This document shows positions 49,125 to 58,201 of a DNA stretch of 64,000 nucleotides, in pieces. This stretch comes from Sphingomonas taxi. GTDB taxonomy: Bacteria > Pseudomonadota > Alphaproteobacteria > Sphingomonadales > Sphingomonadaceae. Location: the NCBI RefSeq assembly GCF_000764535.1, contig NZ_CP009571.1, positions 2,723,001-2,787,000 on the forward strand, in the 5' to 3' direction. Numbering within the stretch: position 1 is the stretch's first letter; each line of letters opens with the position of its first letter. Made by a program: the position numbers and the translations under genes. The notes beneath the pieces are model-generated. The model ran no database searches, was not told where the DNA came from, and worked only from the letters and a program-made list of their open reading frames with translations.

Positions 49125-50666
49125 ATGCACCAGATCAGGAACATCGTCATCGTCGGCGGCGGCACCGCAGGGTGGCTGACCGCCGGGGTGATCGCCGCAC
49201 GCCATCAGGGCCAGCGCCCGCACGGCTTCACCGTCACGCTGGTCGAATCGCCCAACGTGCCGATCATCGGCGTCGGCGAGGGCACCTGGCCGACCTTGCG
49301 CAGCACGCTCAAGCGCATGGGCGTCTCCGAAACCGAATTCTTCCGCCAGTGCGACGCCTCGTTCAAACAGGGCGCGCGCTTCAACCGCTGGACGACGGGC
49401 GCGGTCGACGACGGCTATTACCACCCGTTGATGCTGCCGCAGCAATTCGCCAGCGTGAACCTCGCGCCGCACTGGCTGACGGGCGACGGCGACGGCAGCT
49501 TCTGCGACACGGTCACGCCGCAGGGCCGCATCTGCGACGAGGGGCTCGCTCCCAAGACGATGGCGACGCCCGAATATGAGGGACAGGCGAATTACGCCTA
49601 TCACCTCGACGCCGGCAAATTCTCGCACTTCCTCCAGCGCCACTGCTGCGAGACGCTCGGCGTCCGCCACGTCCGCGCCGACGTCACCGACGTGCGCAAG
49701 GACGAGAGTGGCGACATCGTTGGCCTCGACACCGAACAGGGCATCGCGATCGACGGCGACCTGTTCGTCGACTGTACCGGCTTCGCCGCGTTGCTCATCG
49801 GCAAGGCGATGGGCGTCCCCTTCCGCAGCTGCGCCGACACCTTGTTCTGCGACACCGCGCTGGCGATCCAGATCCCTTACGCGCAGCCCGACGATCCGAT
49901 CGCCAGCCACACCATATCGACCGCGCAGTCGGCGGGCTGGATCTGGGACATCGGCCTGCCGACGCGGCGCGGCATCGGCCATGTCTTTTCGAGCAGCCAT
50001 ATCGACGTCGACGCCGCCGAACGCGAGCTGCGCGCCTATATCGGCCCGGCCGGCGACGACCTGCCGGTACGCAAGCTCTCGATCCGCGCCGGCCATCGGA
50101 CGCGTTTCTGGGAGCGCAATTGCGTCGCGGTCGGGCTGGCGGCGGGCTTCCTCGAACCGCTCGAAGCCTCGGCGATCGTGCTGATCGAACTGTCGGCGAA
50201 GATGATCGCCGAGCAATTGCCACCGTGCCGCGAGGTGATGGACGTCGTCGCGCGCCGCTTCAACGACACGACCCAGTATCGCTGGGGCCGGATCATCGAT
50301 TTCCTCAAGCTGCATTATGCGCTGACGCAGCGGACCGACACCGACTTCTGGCGCGACAACGTCCGGCCCGAGACGATCCCCGATCGCCTGCGCGGGCTGA
50401 TGGAGCTGTGGCAGCATCAATCGCCCTGGCTGCACGACGAATTCGACCGCGCCGAGGAGGTCTTTCCCTCCGCCAGCTACCAATATGTCCTCTACGGCAT
50501 GGGTGCGCGCAGCGCCGTGTTGCCCGGCACGATCGAGGCGGACGCCGAACTCGCGCGCCGCGCCCGGCGCGAGAATGCGGTGCAGACGCAGCGGATGGTC
50601 GCCAGCCTGCCTCGCCATCGCGACCTGATCGAACGGATCGTCCGCCACGGTCTACAACCCATTTGA
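49125..50666 (+). CDS. Tryptophan 7-halogenase-like flavoprotein
   Basis: A 513-residue member of the flavin-dependent tryptophan halogenase family (PF04820). The FAD-binding GGGTAGWLTAGV is at residues ~11-22, the halogenase lysine is K81 in DASFKQGARF, and the W-x-W-x-I motif appears as GWIWDIGL, with glycine where proline is usual. The GLAAGFLEPLEASAIVLIEL block is also typical. In sphingomonads, Caulobacter and xanthomonads such genes sit beside TonB receptors and sugar enzymes, and most have no known substrate. The ATG at 49125 lies 64 bp after the receptor, beyond the terminator. No flavin reductase is adjacent. Confidence 0.88.
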   Translation: MHQIRNIVIVGGGTAGWLTAGVIAARHQGQRPHGFTVTLVESPNVPIIGVGEGTWPTLRSTLKRMGVSETEFFRQCDASFKQGARFNRWTTGAVDDGYYHPLMLPQQFASVNLAPHWLTGDGDGSFCDTVTPQGRICDEGLAPKTMATPEYEGQANYAYHLDAGKFSHFLQRHCCETLGVRHVRADVTDVRKDESGDIVGLDTEQGIAIDGDLFVDCTGFAALLIGKAMGVPFRSCADTLFCDTALAIQIPYAQPDDPIASHTISTAQSAGWIWDIGLPTRRGIGHVFSSSHIDVDAAERELRAYIGPAGDDLPVRKLSIRAGHRTRFWERNCVAVGLAAGFLEPLEASAIVLIELSAKMIAEQLPPCREVMDVVARRFNDTTQYRWGRIIDFLKLHYALTQRTDTDFWRDNVRPETIPDRLRGLMELWQHQSPWLHDEFDRAEEVFPSASYQYVLYGMGARSAVLPGTIEADAELARRARRENAVQTQRMVASLPRHRDLIERIVRHGLQPI

Positions 50667-50683
50667 CCCGGAAAGACCAGCCC

Positions 50684-52627
50684 ATGCGGACGATCGCTCT
50701 CGCCTCCTGCGCCCTCGTCGCGCTCGCCTGCGCCAGCCCGGCGGTGGCCGCGCCACGGCTCGACGGCGTCCTGTCCGATCATGCGGTGATCCAGCGCGAC
50801 CAGCCGATCGACCTCGCCGGCGATGCCGCGGCGGGCGAGACGGTGATGATCACGCTCGCCGGCCACACCGTCACCGCCAGGGCGGGGCGCGACGGCCGGT
50901 TCGCGGCGCGCCTGCCGGCGCTGCCCGCCGGCGGCCCCTACGATTTGACCATCGCCGCGGCGAGCGGCGCGGCGGTGCTCCGCGACATCCTCGTCGGCGA
51001 CGTCTATCTCTGCTCGGGCCAGAGCAATATGGAGCTGGCGGTCACCGACGCGCAGAAGCTGATCCCCGACGCGCACCCGCCGCTCGACGACCAGTTGCGG
51101 CTGCTGACGATTGCCAAGGTCGCCGCCCCCGCCCCGCTCGCCCGCTTCGATCAGGCACCACGCTGGGTCGCCGCCGACGGCACCACCGCGCAGAGCTTCT
51201 CGGCGGCCTGTTTCTATATGGTGCAGGCGCTGCGCCGCACCGCCAAGGTGCCGATCGGCGCGGTGCATTCGAGCTGGGGCGGCTCGCGGATCAGCGCCTG
51301 GATGAGCGCGCCGGCGCTACGCGCGTCCAACATGGGCGACGCCGCCGATCTGCTCGCGCTCTACGCTCGCGACCCCGCCGCCGCCAACCGCCGCGCCTCG
51401 ATGATCTGGGAGGATTGGTGGCGTGCTGGTGCCGGCGACGCGCGCGGCAAGGAGCCGTGGCAGGCCGATGCCGCGCTCGACTGGAAGCCGGTGCCGGCGA
51501 TGACCGCGTTCGAGACGTGGGGCGTGCCCGCACTCGCCGATTACAACGGCATGATCTGGTATCAGCGCACGATCGAGGTGACGGCGGAGCAGGCGCGCGG
51601 TCCCGCGACGCTGGTGCTCGGCATGGTCGACGACGCCGATCGCACCTGGGTCAACGGCGTCGGCGTCGGCGGCAGCAGCCTCGCCTCGCAATCGCGCGTC
51701 TATGCGCTGCCCGCCGGCACGCTGAAGGCCGGGCGCAACGTCATCACGGTCAACGACGACGACGTCTATGCCTATGGCGGCATGCTCGGACCGGCGGAGA
51801 CGATGCGCATCACCTTCGCCGACGGCAGCAGCCAGCCGCTCGGCAGCGACTGGCGCTATGCCGTCGCCAAGCGGCTCGCCGGTGCCGCGCCGCGCGTGCC
51901 GTGGGACGACATCAACGGCGCCGGCACGCTCTACAATGCGATGATCGCGCCGCTCGGCACGATGCGGCTCGCCGGCATCGCCTGGTATCAGGGCGAGTCG
52001 GATACCGGCATCCCCGGCTACGACCGCCGCCTCGCCGCGCTGATCGCCGACTGGCGTAGCCGCTTCGCCAGCCCGCGGGCGGCGTTCGGCGTCGTCCAGC
52101 TCTCCTCCTACGGCACGCCGGCAACCGCACCGTCGGATAGCGGTTGGGGCCTCGTCCGCGATGCGCAGCGCCGCGTCGCCGCCGCCGATCCGCGCGCGGG
52201 GATCGCGGTGGCGATGGACATCGGCGACGTGCTCGACATCCATCCGGGCGAGAAGCACGAGGTCGGACAGCGGCTCGCGCGCGTGATGCGCGCCACCGTC
52301 TACGGCGAGCGTATCGCGCCCTCCGGCCCGGCCATCGCCGGTGCGAGCGGCGCGGCGGGCGGCGGCGTGACGTTGCGCTTCGACGGCGTCACCGGCGCGC
52401 TCCACGCGCGCGGCTCGGATCGCGCGATCGGCTTCGAACTGTGCGACGCGGCGCCCGGCACCTGCCGCTACGCCAGCGGCAGCGTCACCGGCTCGACCGT
52501 GATGCTGCCCGGCGACGGCAAGCCGGTGACGCGGGTCCGCTACGCCTGGGCGGAGTCGCCCGCGATCAACCTCGCCGACGACGCGCAGCTGCCGGTCGGT
52601 ACGTTCGAAGTGCCGGTGGCACGATAA
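50684..52627 (+). CDS. Sialate O-acetylesterase-like enzyme (probable acetylxylan esterase)
   Basis: SGNH-type carbohydrate esterase of 647 residues with a Sec signal (IALASCALVALACASPAVAA). The nucleophile block is YLCSGQSNMELAVTDA, the block IAWYQGESDTG follows, and the D-x-H pair is in DIGDVLDIHPGEKHEVGQRL. An inserted beta-sandwich (about residues 280-400: FETWGVPALADYNGMIWYQR and later) is as in sialate O-acetylesterases. In loci rich in xylan enzymes these proteins generally remove acetyl groups from xylan; sialate as substrate is unlikely here. The ATG has GGAAAGA upstream. Longer frames are shadows over the halogenase-like gene. Confidence 0.87.
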   Translation: MRTIALASCALVALACASPAVAAPRLDGVLSDHAVIQRDQPIDLAGDAAAGETVMITLAGHTVTARAGRDGRFAARLPALPAGGPYDLTIAAASGAAVLRDILVGDVYLCSGQSNMELAVTDAQKLIPDAHPPLDDQLRLLTIAKVAAPAPLARFDQAPRWVAADGTTAQSFSAACFYMVQALRRTAKVPIGAVHSSWGGSRISAWMSAPALRASNMGDAADLLALYARDPAAANRRASMIWEDWWRAGAGDARGKEPWQADAALDWKPVPAMTAFETWGVPALADYNGMIWYQRTIEVTAEQARGPATLVLGMVDDADRTWVNGVGVGGSSLASQSRVYALPAGTLKAGRNVITVNDDDVYAYGGMLGPAETMRITFADGSSQPLGSDWRYAVAKRLAGAAPRVPWDDINGAGTLYNAMIAPLGTMRLAGIAWYQGESDTGIPGYDRRLAALIADWRSRFASPRAAFGVVQLSSYGTPATAPSDSGWGLVRDAQRRVAAADPRAGIAVAMDIGDVLDIHPGEKHEVGQRLARVMRATVYGERIAPSGPAIAGASGAAGGGVTLRFDGVTGALHARGSDRAIGFELCDAAPGTCRYASGSVTGSTVMLPGDGKPVTRVRYAWAESPAINLADDAQLPVGTFEVPVAR

Positions 52628-52658
52628 GCGACACGCAACGCCGCAAGGGGAGATGACG

Positions 52659-55325
52659 ATGGCGATCACGATGCGGGCCGCAGGGCTGGCCACGGCGGGC
52701 CTCGCGCTCGCGCTCACCCCGGTGCTCGCGCGCGAACCCGCCGCACCGCAGCGGCAGACGGAGACCGATCCGGCGCTCCGCATGGCGTCGGCGCTGGTCG
52801 CGCGAATGACGATCGCGGAGAAACTGCCGCAACTGCTCAACGTCGCACCGGCGATCCCGCGGCTGAACGTCCCGGCCTACAATTGGTGGACGGAATCGCT
52901 GCACGGCGCGCTCGGCGCGCGCAACACCACCAACTTCCCCGAGCCGATCGGCCTTGCCGCCACCTTCGATGCCCCGCTCGTCCATGACGTCGCCGGCGCG
53001 ATCGGCACCGAAGTGCGCGCGCTGCACACGCTCGCCCGCCAGACCGGGCGGGTCGGCCATATCGGCACCGGCCTCGACACCTGGTCGCCCAACATCAACA
53101 TCTTCCGCGATCCGCGCTGGGGCCGCGGGCAGGAAACCTACGGCGAGGACCCGTTCCTCACCGCGACGATGGGCGTCGCCTTCGTCCGTGGCATGCAGGG
53201 GCCCAACCCCGACCGGCCGCAGGTGATCGCCACGCCGAAGCATTTCGCCGTCCACAGCGGTCCCGAAGGCACCCGCCACGAAGCGAACGTGTTCGTCTCG
53301 GCGCACGATCTGGAGGACACCTATCTCCCCGCCTTCCGTGCCGCGATCGTCGAGGGACGCGCGGGATCGGTGATGTGCGCCTACAATCGCATCGACGGGC
53401 AGCCCGCCTGTGCCAGCGACCTGCTGCTCAGGGAGCATCTGCGCGGCGCCTGGGGCTTCACCGGCTATGTCGTTTCCGACTGCGACGCGGTGAAGGACAT
53501 CGCCGACAATCACAAATACGCCCCCGACGGCGCCACCGCGGTCGCCGCGGCGATGCGCGCCGGCGTCGACAGCGAGTGCAACAATGCGACGCTCGGCGAC
53601 ACCGCCGGCCTCGAGGACCGCTATCGCGAGGCGCTGCGCCGCAACCTGATCACCGAAGGCGACATCGACCGCACGCTCGTCCGCCTGTTCGCCGCGCGCT
53701 ATCGCAACGGCGACCTGCCCGGCCTCGCCGGTGCGCCCGCCGCGGTGCCGGTCAGCGCGATCGCCGCCCCGGCACATCGCGCGCTGGCGCTCGCTGCGGC
53801 GGAACGCTCGATGGTGCTGCTCAAGAACGATGGCGCGCTGCCGTTGCGCGCCGGAACGAAGGTCGCGGTGATCGGCCCGCTCGGGGATGCGACGCGCGTG
53901 CTGCGCGGCAATTACTCCTCGGGCCTGTCGGGGCCGCCGGTCTCGGTGCTCGACGGCCTGCGCGCCACGCTGGGGGCGAGCCAGGTGACGCTGGTGCCGT
54001 TCGGCGAATCGATGACCGACGGCGACCGTATCCCGACCGCCGTGTTGCAGACGCCCGACGGCAAGCCCGGCCTGCTCGCGCGCTATTACAACCCGGCGAC
54101 GCCGCTGCCTGCCTTCTATGCGCCCGGCACGCGCGAGAAGACCGTCGCCGCAGTCACATACCAGACCGAGCCGGTGGCGACGCGGATCGAACCCGATGTC
54201 GGCGACCGCAACCTCGATCTCGCCCGCGTCGCCGACGTGCACCGCACGGTCTGGACCGGCTTTCTCGTCCCCGCCGAGACCGGCAGCTATCGCGTCGGCC
54301 TGTCGGGTGCGGGCGGCACGCTGGAACTGGACGGGCGGATCGTCTCCGACCGGCGCAAGGCGCGCTGGAACGACCTTGCCGGCATGACCACGGTCAAGCT
54401 CGTCGCCGGCCGCCGCTATGCGATCAAGGCCGAGGGCAGCGGCATCGATCTCGTCTGGAAGCGCGTTTCCGATGCCCCCGCCGCCGCGCTGAAGCGCGCC
54501 GCCGCCGATGCCGACGTGCTGGTCGCGGTCGTCGGCCTCACCTCCGACCTCGAGGCGGAGGAGACCGGCGTCACCGTCCCCGGCTTCGCCGGCGGCGACA
54601 AGACGACGCTCGACCTCCCCGCCGACCAGCTGGCGATGCTCGATCAGGCGCGCGCCACCGGCAAGCCGATCGTCCTCGTCGCGATGAACGGCAGCCCGAT
54701 CAACCTCGCCTGGGCCAAGGCCAATGCCGCCGCGGTGCTCGAAGCCTGGTATCCCGGCGAGACCGGTGGCCTCGCCGCCGCCAACATCCTCACCGGCCGC
54801 ACCAATCCGTCGGGCCGCCTGCCGCTGACCTTCTACCGCAGCGTCGCCGACCTGCCGCCGTTCGGCGATTATGCGATGACGGGGCGTACCTATCGCTATT
54901 TCACCGGCACGCCGGTCTATCCGTTCGGCCACGGCCTCAGTTATACCCGCTTCGCCTACGGCCCGCTCACCGTCACGCCGGCACGCGGCGGGGCAGAGTC
55001 GGGGCTGCGCGTCACCACGCGGCTGAGCAACACGGGGGACCGGCCGGGCGAGGACGTGGCGCAGCTCTATCTAACCTTCCCGGACCGTCCCGGCATGCCG
55101 CGCGTCGCGCTGCGCGGCTTCCAGCGCGTCGCGTTGCGCCCCGGCGAGGCGCGCACCGTCACCTTCGACCTGTCGCCGCGCGACCTCAGTTCGGTCGCGC
55201 CCGACGGTGCGCGGTCGGTCGCCGCGGGCCGCTATCGCGTCACCGTCGGCGGCGGCCAGCCCGGCACCGCCCCCGGCAGCACCGCCACCTTCACCGCGCG
55301 CCAGTCGCAGGAGTTGCCCAAATGA
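52659..55325 (+). CDS. GH3 beta-xylosidase/beta-glucosidase with PA14 domain
   Basis: Exported glycoside hydrolase of 888 residues; the signal region is GLATAGLALALTPVLA. The GH3 N-terminal barrel has YNWWTESLHGALG, DPRWGRGQETYGEDPFL, KHFAVHSGPEG and the nucleophile aspartate in GYVVSDCDAVKDIA. A PA14-like insert (about 450-590; HRTVWTGFLVPAETGSYRVG) precedes the rest of the second domain, and a fibronectin-III-like domain ends the protein. YNWWTESLHG and the VSDCDAV form point to beta-xylosidase or arabinosidase rather than strict beta-glucosidase. The ATG at 52659 lies 6 nt after AAGGGGAG; the one at 52653 is too close to it. The stop overlaps the GH27 start. Confidence 0.9.
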   Translation: MAITMRAAGLATAGLALALTPVLAREPAAPQRQTETDPALRMASALVARMTIAEKLPQLLNVAPAIPRLNVPAYNWWTESLHGALGARNTTNFPEPIGLAATFDAPLVHDVAGAIGTEVRALHTLARQTGRVGHIGTGLDTWSPNINIFRDPRWGRGQETYGEDPFLTATMGVAFVRGMQGPNPDRPQVIATPKHFAVHSGPEGTRHEANVFVSAHDLEDTYLPAFRAAIVEGRAGSVMCAYNRIDGQPACASDLLLREHLRGAWGFTGYVVSDCDAVKDIADNHKYAPDGATAVAAAMRAGVDSECNNATLGDTAGLEDRYREALRRNLITEGDIDRTLVRLFAARYRNGDLPGLAGAPAAVPVSAIAAPAHRALALAAAERSMVLLKNDGALPLRAGTKVAVIGPLGDATRVLRGNYSSGLSGPPVSVLDGLRATLGASQVTLVPFGESMTDGDRIPTAVLQTPDGKPGLLARYYNPATPLPAFYAPGTREKTVAAVTYQTEPVATRIEPDVGDRNLDLARVADVHRTVWTGFLVPAETGSYRVGLSGAGGTLELDGRIVSDRRKARWNDLAGMTTVKLVAGRRYAIKAEGSGIDLVWKRVSDAPAAALKRAAADADVLVAVVGLTSDLEAEETGVTVPGFAGGDKTTLDLPADQLAMLDQARATGKPIVLVAMNGSPINLAWAKANAAAVLEAWYPGETGGLAAANILTGRTNPSGRLPLTFYRSVADLPPFGDYAMTGRTYRYFTGTPVYPFGHGLSYTRFAYGPLTVTPARGGAESGLRVTTRLSNTGDRPGEDVAQLYLTFPDRPGMPRVALRGFQRVALRPGEARTVTFDLSPRDLSSVAPDGARSVAAGRYRVTVGGGQPGTAPGSTATFTARQSQELPK

Positions 55326-57214
55326 TCGCCCGCCCGACCATCCTCGCCGGCCTGTCGCTGCTCGCGCTCGCCACCGGCGCCCAGGCGGCCGACCGCGATC
55401 CGCTCGCCGCCACCGGCCGGTGGAGCGCCAACGCCAGCGGCCATGCGCCGACCCCGCCGATGGGCTGGAATTCGTGGAACGCGTTCAACAGCGACGTCGA
55501 CGAGGAAAAGGTGCTCGCCTCGGCGCAGGCGCTACGCGACACCGGGCTCGCCGAGCTGGGCTATCGCTACGTCAACATCGACGACGGCTGGTGGCTGAAG
55601 CGGCGCCAGCCCGACGGGCGGATGCTGATCCGCACCGATCATTTCCCCTCCGCCGCCACCGGTGCCGATTCCAGCTTCCGCCCGTTCACCGACAAATTGC
55701 ACGCGATGGGGTTCAAGGCGGGCATCTATTCCGACATCGGCCGCAACAGCTGCGGCCAGATCTACACGCCCGACTTCAAGAACCAGCCCGAGGGGACGGT
55801 CGCCGAGCGCGAGGTCGGCCTGTACGGCCATGTCGACCAGGACATGAAGCTCTATTTCCGCGACTGGAATTTCGACTTCATCAAGGTCGACGCCTGCGGC
55901 ATCCGCGGCCTGCCCGCCGACGCGCCGCGCGTCCGTTCGGGCCTGTACCGGGCGCTGCCGCCGCTGGTCGACATGCAGTCGCTCGGCGGCTCCGACGTCG
56001 CCGGGGTGCGCCGTCTCTACGAACAGGTCGGCACCGCGATCCGCACCTATGCCGGCGACCGGGACTATGTCTTCTCGCTCTGCCTGTGGGGCGCGGGCGA
56101 CGTGCGCGCCTGGGGCAAGGACGTCGGCAACAGCTCGCGCACCAGCGACGACATCCAGCCCGTCTGGTCGCGGATGCTGACCAATCTCGACACGGTAACG
56201 CACCGTCCTCTCTATGCGCATCCCGGATCGTGGAACGACCCCGACATGCTGTACGTCGGCACCGGCGATTTCGACAATGCCCACACCGTCGAGGCGCGGT
56301 CGCACTTCGCTTTGTGGGCGATGGTCAACGCCCCGCTGTTCATCGGCTACGACCTGCGCAAGCTCACCCCCGAACAGCTCGCGATCTTCGGCAACGCCGA
56401 TCTCGTCGCTCTCAATCAGGACCCGGCGGGCAACCAGGCGGTGCTCGCCTATGATTCCGACGAGGTGCAGATCTTCGCCAAGACGCTCGCCGACGGCAGC
56501 AAGGGCGTCGCGATCTTCAACCGGTCCGCGCTGCCCGCCAAGGCGGTGCTGACCGCCGCGCATCTCAAGCTGCTGCCGACCGCCGACGTGCGGCTGCGCG
56601 ATTTGTGGAGCAAGCAGGACAGTCGCTTCCGCGGGGAGCTGGCGCTGACGCTGGCGCCGCACGAGACGCGCGTGTTCCGCGCCAGCGGCACGCGCCGGCT
56701 GTCGAACGGCCTCTACCTCTCCGAACAGACCGGCCGGGTGAACCCCGCCGCCGACGGTGTGGTGACGCCGCAGCCCGATCCGACCATCCACCATTCGATC
56801 ACGCCGTGGACCGGCACGCACGGCCCCGGCGATCACCCGCAATATGGCGGCTGGGGCGGCGCCGAGGCGGATCGCGCGCCATATGGCAAGCTGATGCGCG
56901 TCGCCGGCAAGGACTTCGACACCGGCATCGGCGTGCTCGGCAATTCCCGCCTCGAAGTGCGCAACCAGGGATTCAAGCGCTTCGCCGCGCAGGTCGGCGT
57001 CAACGATTCCGGCGAGCGTCAGGCAGGCACGATCACCTTCGAAGTGTGGGGGGATGGCCGGCTGCTCGCCAAGTCGCCGCCGATGGCGTTCGGCACGCCG
57101 CCCGCGCCGTTGCAGGCGAACGTCGGCGGCGTCGCGATCGTCGAGCTCGTCGCGCGGGCCGGCGACGGACGGGTGCAGCCGGCGGCCTGGGGCGATGCTG
57201 CATTGACCCGGTGA
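55322..57214 (+). CDS. GH27 alpha-galactosidase with C-terminal NPCBM domain
   Basis: Exported 630-residue glycoside hydrolase. Signal peptide ILAGLSLLALATGAQA. The GH27 barrel shows TPPMGWNSWNAFN, NIDDGWW, the nucleophile D190 in FDFIKVDACGIRG, and the acid/base aspartate pair in PGSWNDPDMLYVG (D306/D308). A C-terminal galactose-binding-like NPCBM domain spans about 490-628 (GKDFDTGIGVLGNSRLEV). It would release alpha-linked galactose or beta-arabinopyranose; GH27 has both activities. It is co-translated with GH3. Extensin serines also carry alpha-galactose, so a role with the GH127 block is possible, but this is speculation. Confidence 0.9.
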   Translation: MIARPTILAGLSLLALATGAQAADRDPLAATGRWSANASGHAPTPPMGWNSWNAFNSDVDEEKVLASAQALRDTGLAELGYRYVNIDDGWWLKRRQPDGRMLIRTDHFPSAATGADSSFRPFTDKLHAMGFKAGIYSDIGRNSCGQIYTPDFKNQPEGTVAEREVGLYGHVDQDMKLYFRDWNFDFIKVDACGIRGLPADAPRVRSGLYRALPPLVDMQSLGGSDVAGVRRLYEQVGTAIRTYAGDRDYVFSLCLWGAGDVRAWGKDVGNSSRTSDDIQPVWSRMLTNLDTVTHRPLYAHPGSWNDPDMLYVGTGDFDNAHTVEARSHFALWAMVNAPLFIGYDLRKLTPEQLAIFGNADLVALNQDPAGNQAVLAYDSDEVQIFAKTLADGSKGVAIFNRSALPAKAVLTAAHLKLLPTADVRLRDLWSKQDSRFRGELALTLAPHETRVFRASGTRRLSNGLYLSEQTGRVNPAADGVVTPQPDPTIHHSITPWTGTHGPGDHPQYGGWGGAEADRAPYGKLMRVAGKDFDTGIGVLGNSRLEVRNQGFKRFAAQVGVNDSGERQAGTITFEVWGDGRLLAKSPPMAFGTPPAPLQANVGGVAIVELVARAGDGRVQPAAWGDAALTR

Positions 57215-57295
57215 TGTGGGCCGCCCCCGACCCCGGCCGCCCCCGACCAAGGTCGCTTATTGACTTATCCCTTTGATCCGGGCCTTGTCTGAACA

Positions 57296-58063
57296 GTGGC
57301 GACCAACGACGACAGCAGCATCACCGCCTTGCCGGCCCCGGCATCGAGCACCCGCAAGCCGGGACGACGCCTGCGCGGCGCGGTCGCCAACAAGCTCGGC
57401 ATCGCCATCCTGTCGGGCGAATATCGCCCCGGCGACGTGCTGACCGGCGAGGTCGCCGCCGCCGAGGCGCTCGACGTCTCGCGCGGCGCCTATCGCGAGG
57501 CGGTGCAGGTGCTCACCGCCAAGGGACTGGTCGAGAGCCGCCCGAAGACCGGCACGCACGTGCTGCCGCGCGAACGCTGGAACCTGCTCGACCCCGACGT
57601 GCTCGCCTGGGCTTTCGCCGGCGAGCCCGATCCGCGGCTGATCCGCAGCCTGTTCGAGCTGCGGCTGGTGATCGAGCCCGCCGCCGCCGCACTCGCCGCC
57701 GAGCGCCGCACCCGCGCCGACCTGACGCGGATGGGCGAGGCGCTGAAGGGCATGCGCCGCCACACGCTCGCCACCGCGGAGGGCCGCGCCGCCGACCGCG
57801 ATTTCCACGACGCGCTGCTGCATGCGACGGGCAACGACGCGATGGTGGTGCTCGGCGCGTCGATCGGCGCCGCGGTCGCCTGGACGACACAGTTCAAGCA
57901 GCGCACCCGCGCACTGCCGCGCGATCCGATCCCCGACCACGCCCGCGTCTACGACGCGATTGCCGCACGCGACGCCGCCGCCGCCACCGCCGCGATGCAG
58001 GTGCTCGTCGACCTCGCGCTGAGCGACACGCGCAGCGCGATGCCCGCCGAAACGCCGGTCTGA
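57296..58063 (+). CDS. GntR/FadR-family regulator with FCD domain (sugar-locus type)
   Basis: Transcription factor of 255 residues. The winged helix is GAVANKLGIAILSGEYRPGD, then AAAEALDVSRGAYREAVQVL and GLVESRPKTGTHV. The RWNLLDPDVLAWAF linker is characteristic of DgoR-like sugar-acid regulators, and the FCD domain holds FELRLVIEP, RDFHDALLHATGN and PDHARVYDAI. The start is a GTG at 57296 with no clear ribosome site; a TTGACT -35-like hexamer lies at 57260, so the message may have a very short leader. It ends the receptor-enzyme run and probably regulates the flanking hemicellulose genes. Confidence 0.88.
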   Translation: MATNDDSSITALPAPASSTRKPGRRLRGAVANKLGIAILSGEYRPGDVLTGEVAAAEALDVSRGAYREAVQVLTAKGLVESRPKTGTHVLPRERWNLLDPDVLAWAFAGEPDPRLIRSLFELRLVIEPAAAALAAERRTRADLTRMGEALKGMRRHTLATAEGRAADRDFHDALLHATGNDAMVVLGASIGAAVAWTTQFKQRTRALPRDPIPDHARVYDAIAARDAAAATAAMQVLVDLALSDTRSAMPAETPV

Positions 58064-58101
58064 ACGCGCCTCACGCGCCTGATACGCCCGGTCTATCCAC
58101 C

Positions 58102-58168
58102 CCGTTGGTGCTGAGCCTGTCTAAGCACCTTGAGATTCACCTGCCCCTCGACAGGGTCAGGGCGAGCG
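58102..58168. repeat. GTGCTGAGCCTGTC-type repeat with inverted partner
   Basis: CCGTTGGTGCTGAGCCTGTC plus TAAGCAC (58102-58128) is followed by CCTCGACAGGGTCAGGGCGA plus GCG (about 58146-58168), an imperfect reverse complement, so the two can form a stem. It is related to the copies at 35997 and 36079, and lies between the convergent GntR and GH43 genes. Confidence 0.8.
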
Positions 58169-58201
58169 ATCGGGATCTCGTCCACGCTTGAGGCACGAGC
58201 G

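Noticed and set aside
46010..49165. 1051-codon open frame antisense to the TonB receptor gene
   Set aside because: The receptor on the plus strand has signal peptide, TonB box and C-terminal phenylalanine; the antisense product has no recognisable domain and a skewed composition.
52566..54932. 788-codon open frame antisense to the GH3 gene
   Set aside because: It mirrors the codon structure of GH3, which has all its catalytic motifs; no start signal or homology was seen for the antisense product.
53375..55321. Large plus-strand frame running into the GH27 gene from upstream, 1279 codons in total
   Set aside because: The part before 55322 is an out-of-frame shadow of GH3; the real GH27 starts at its signal peptide with an ATGA overlap.
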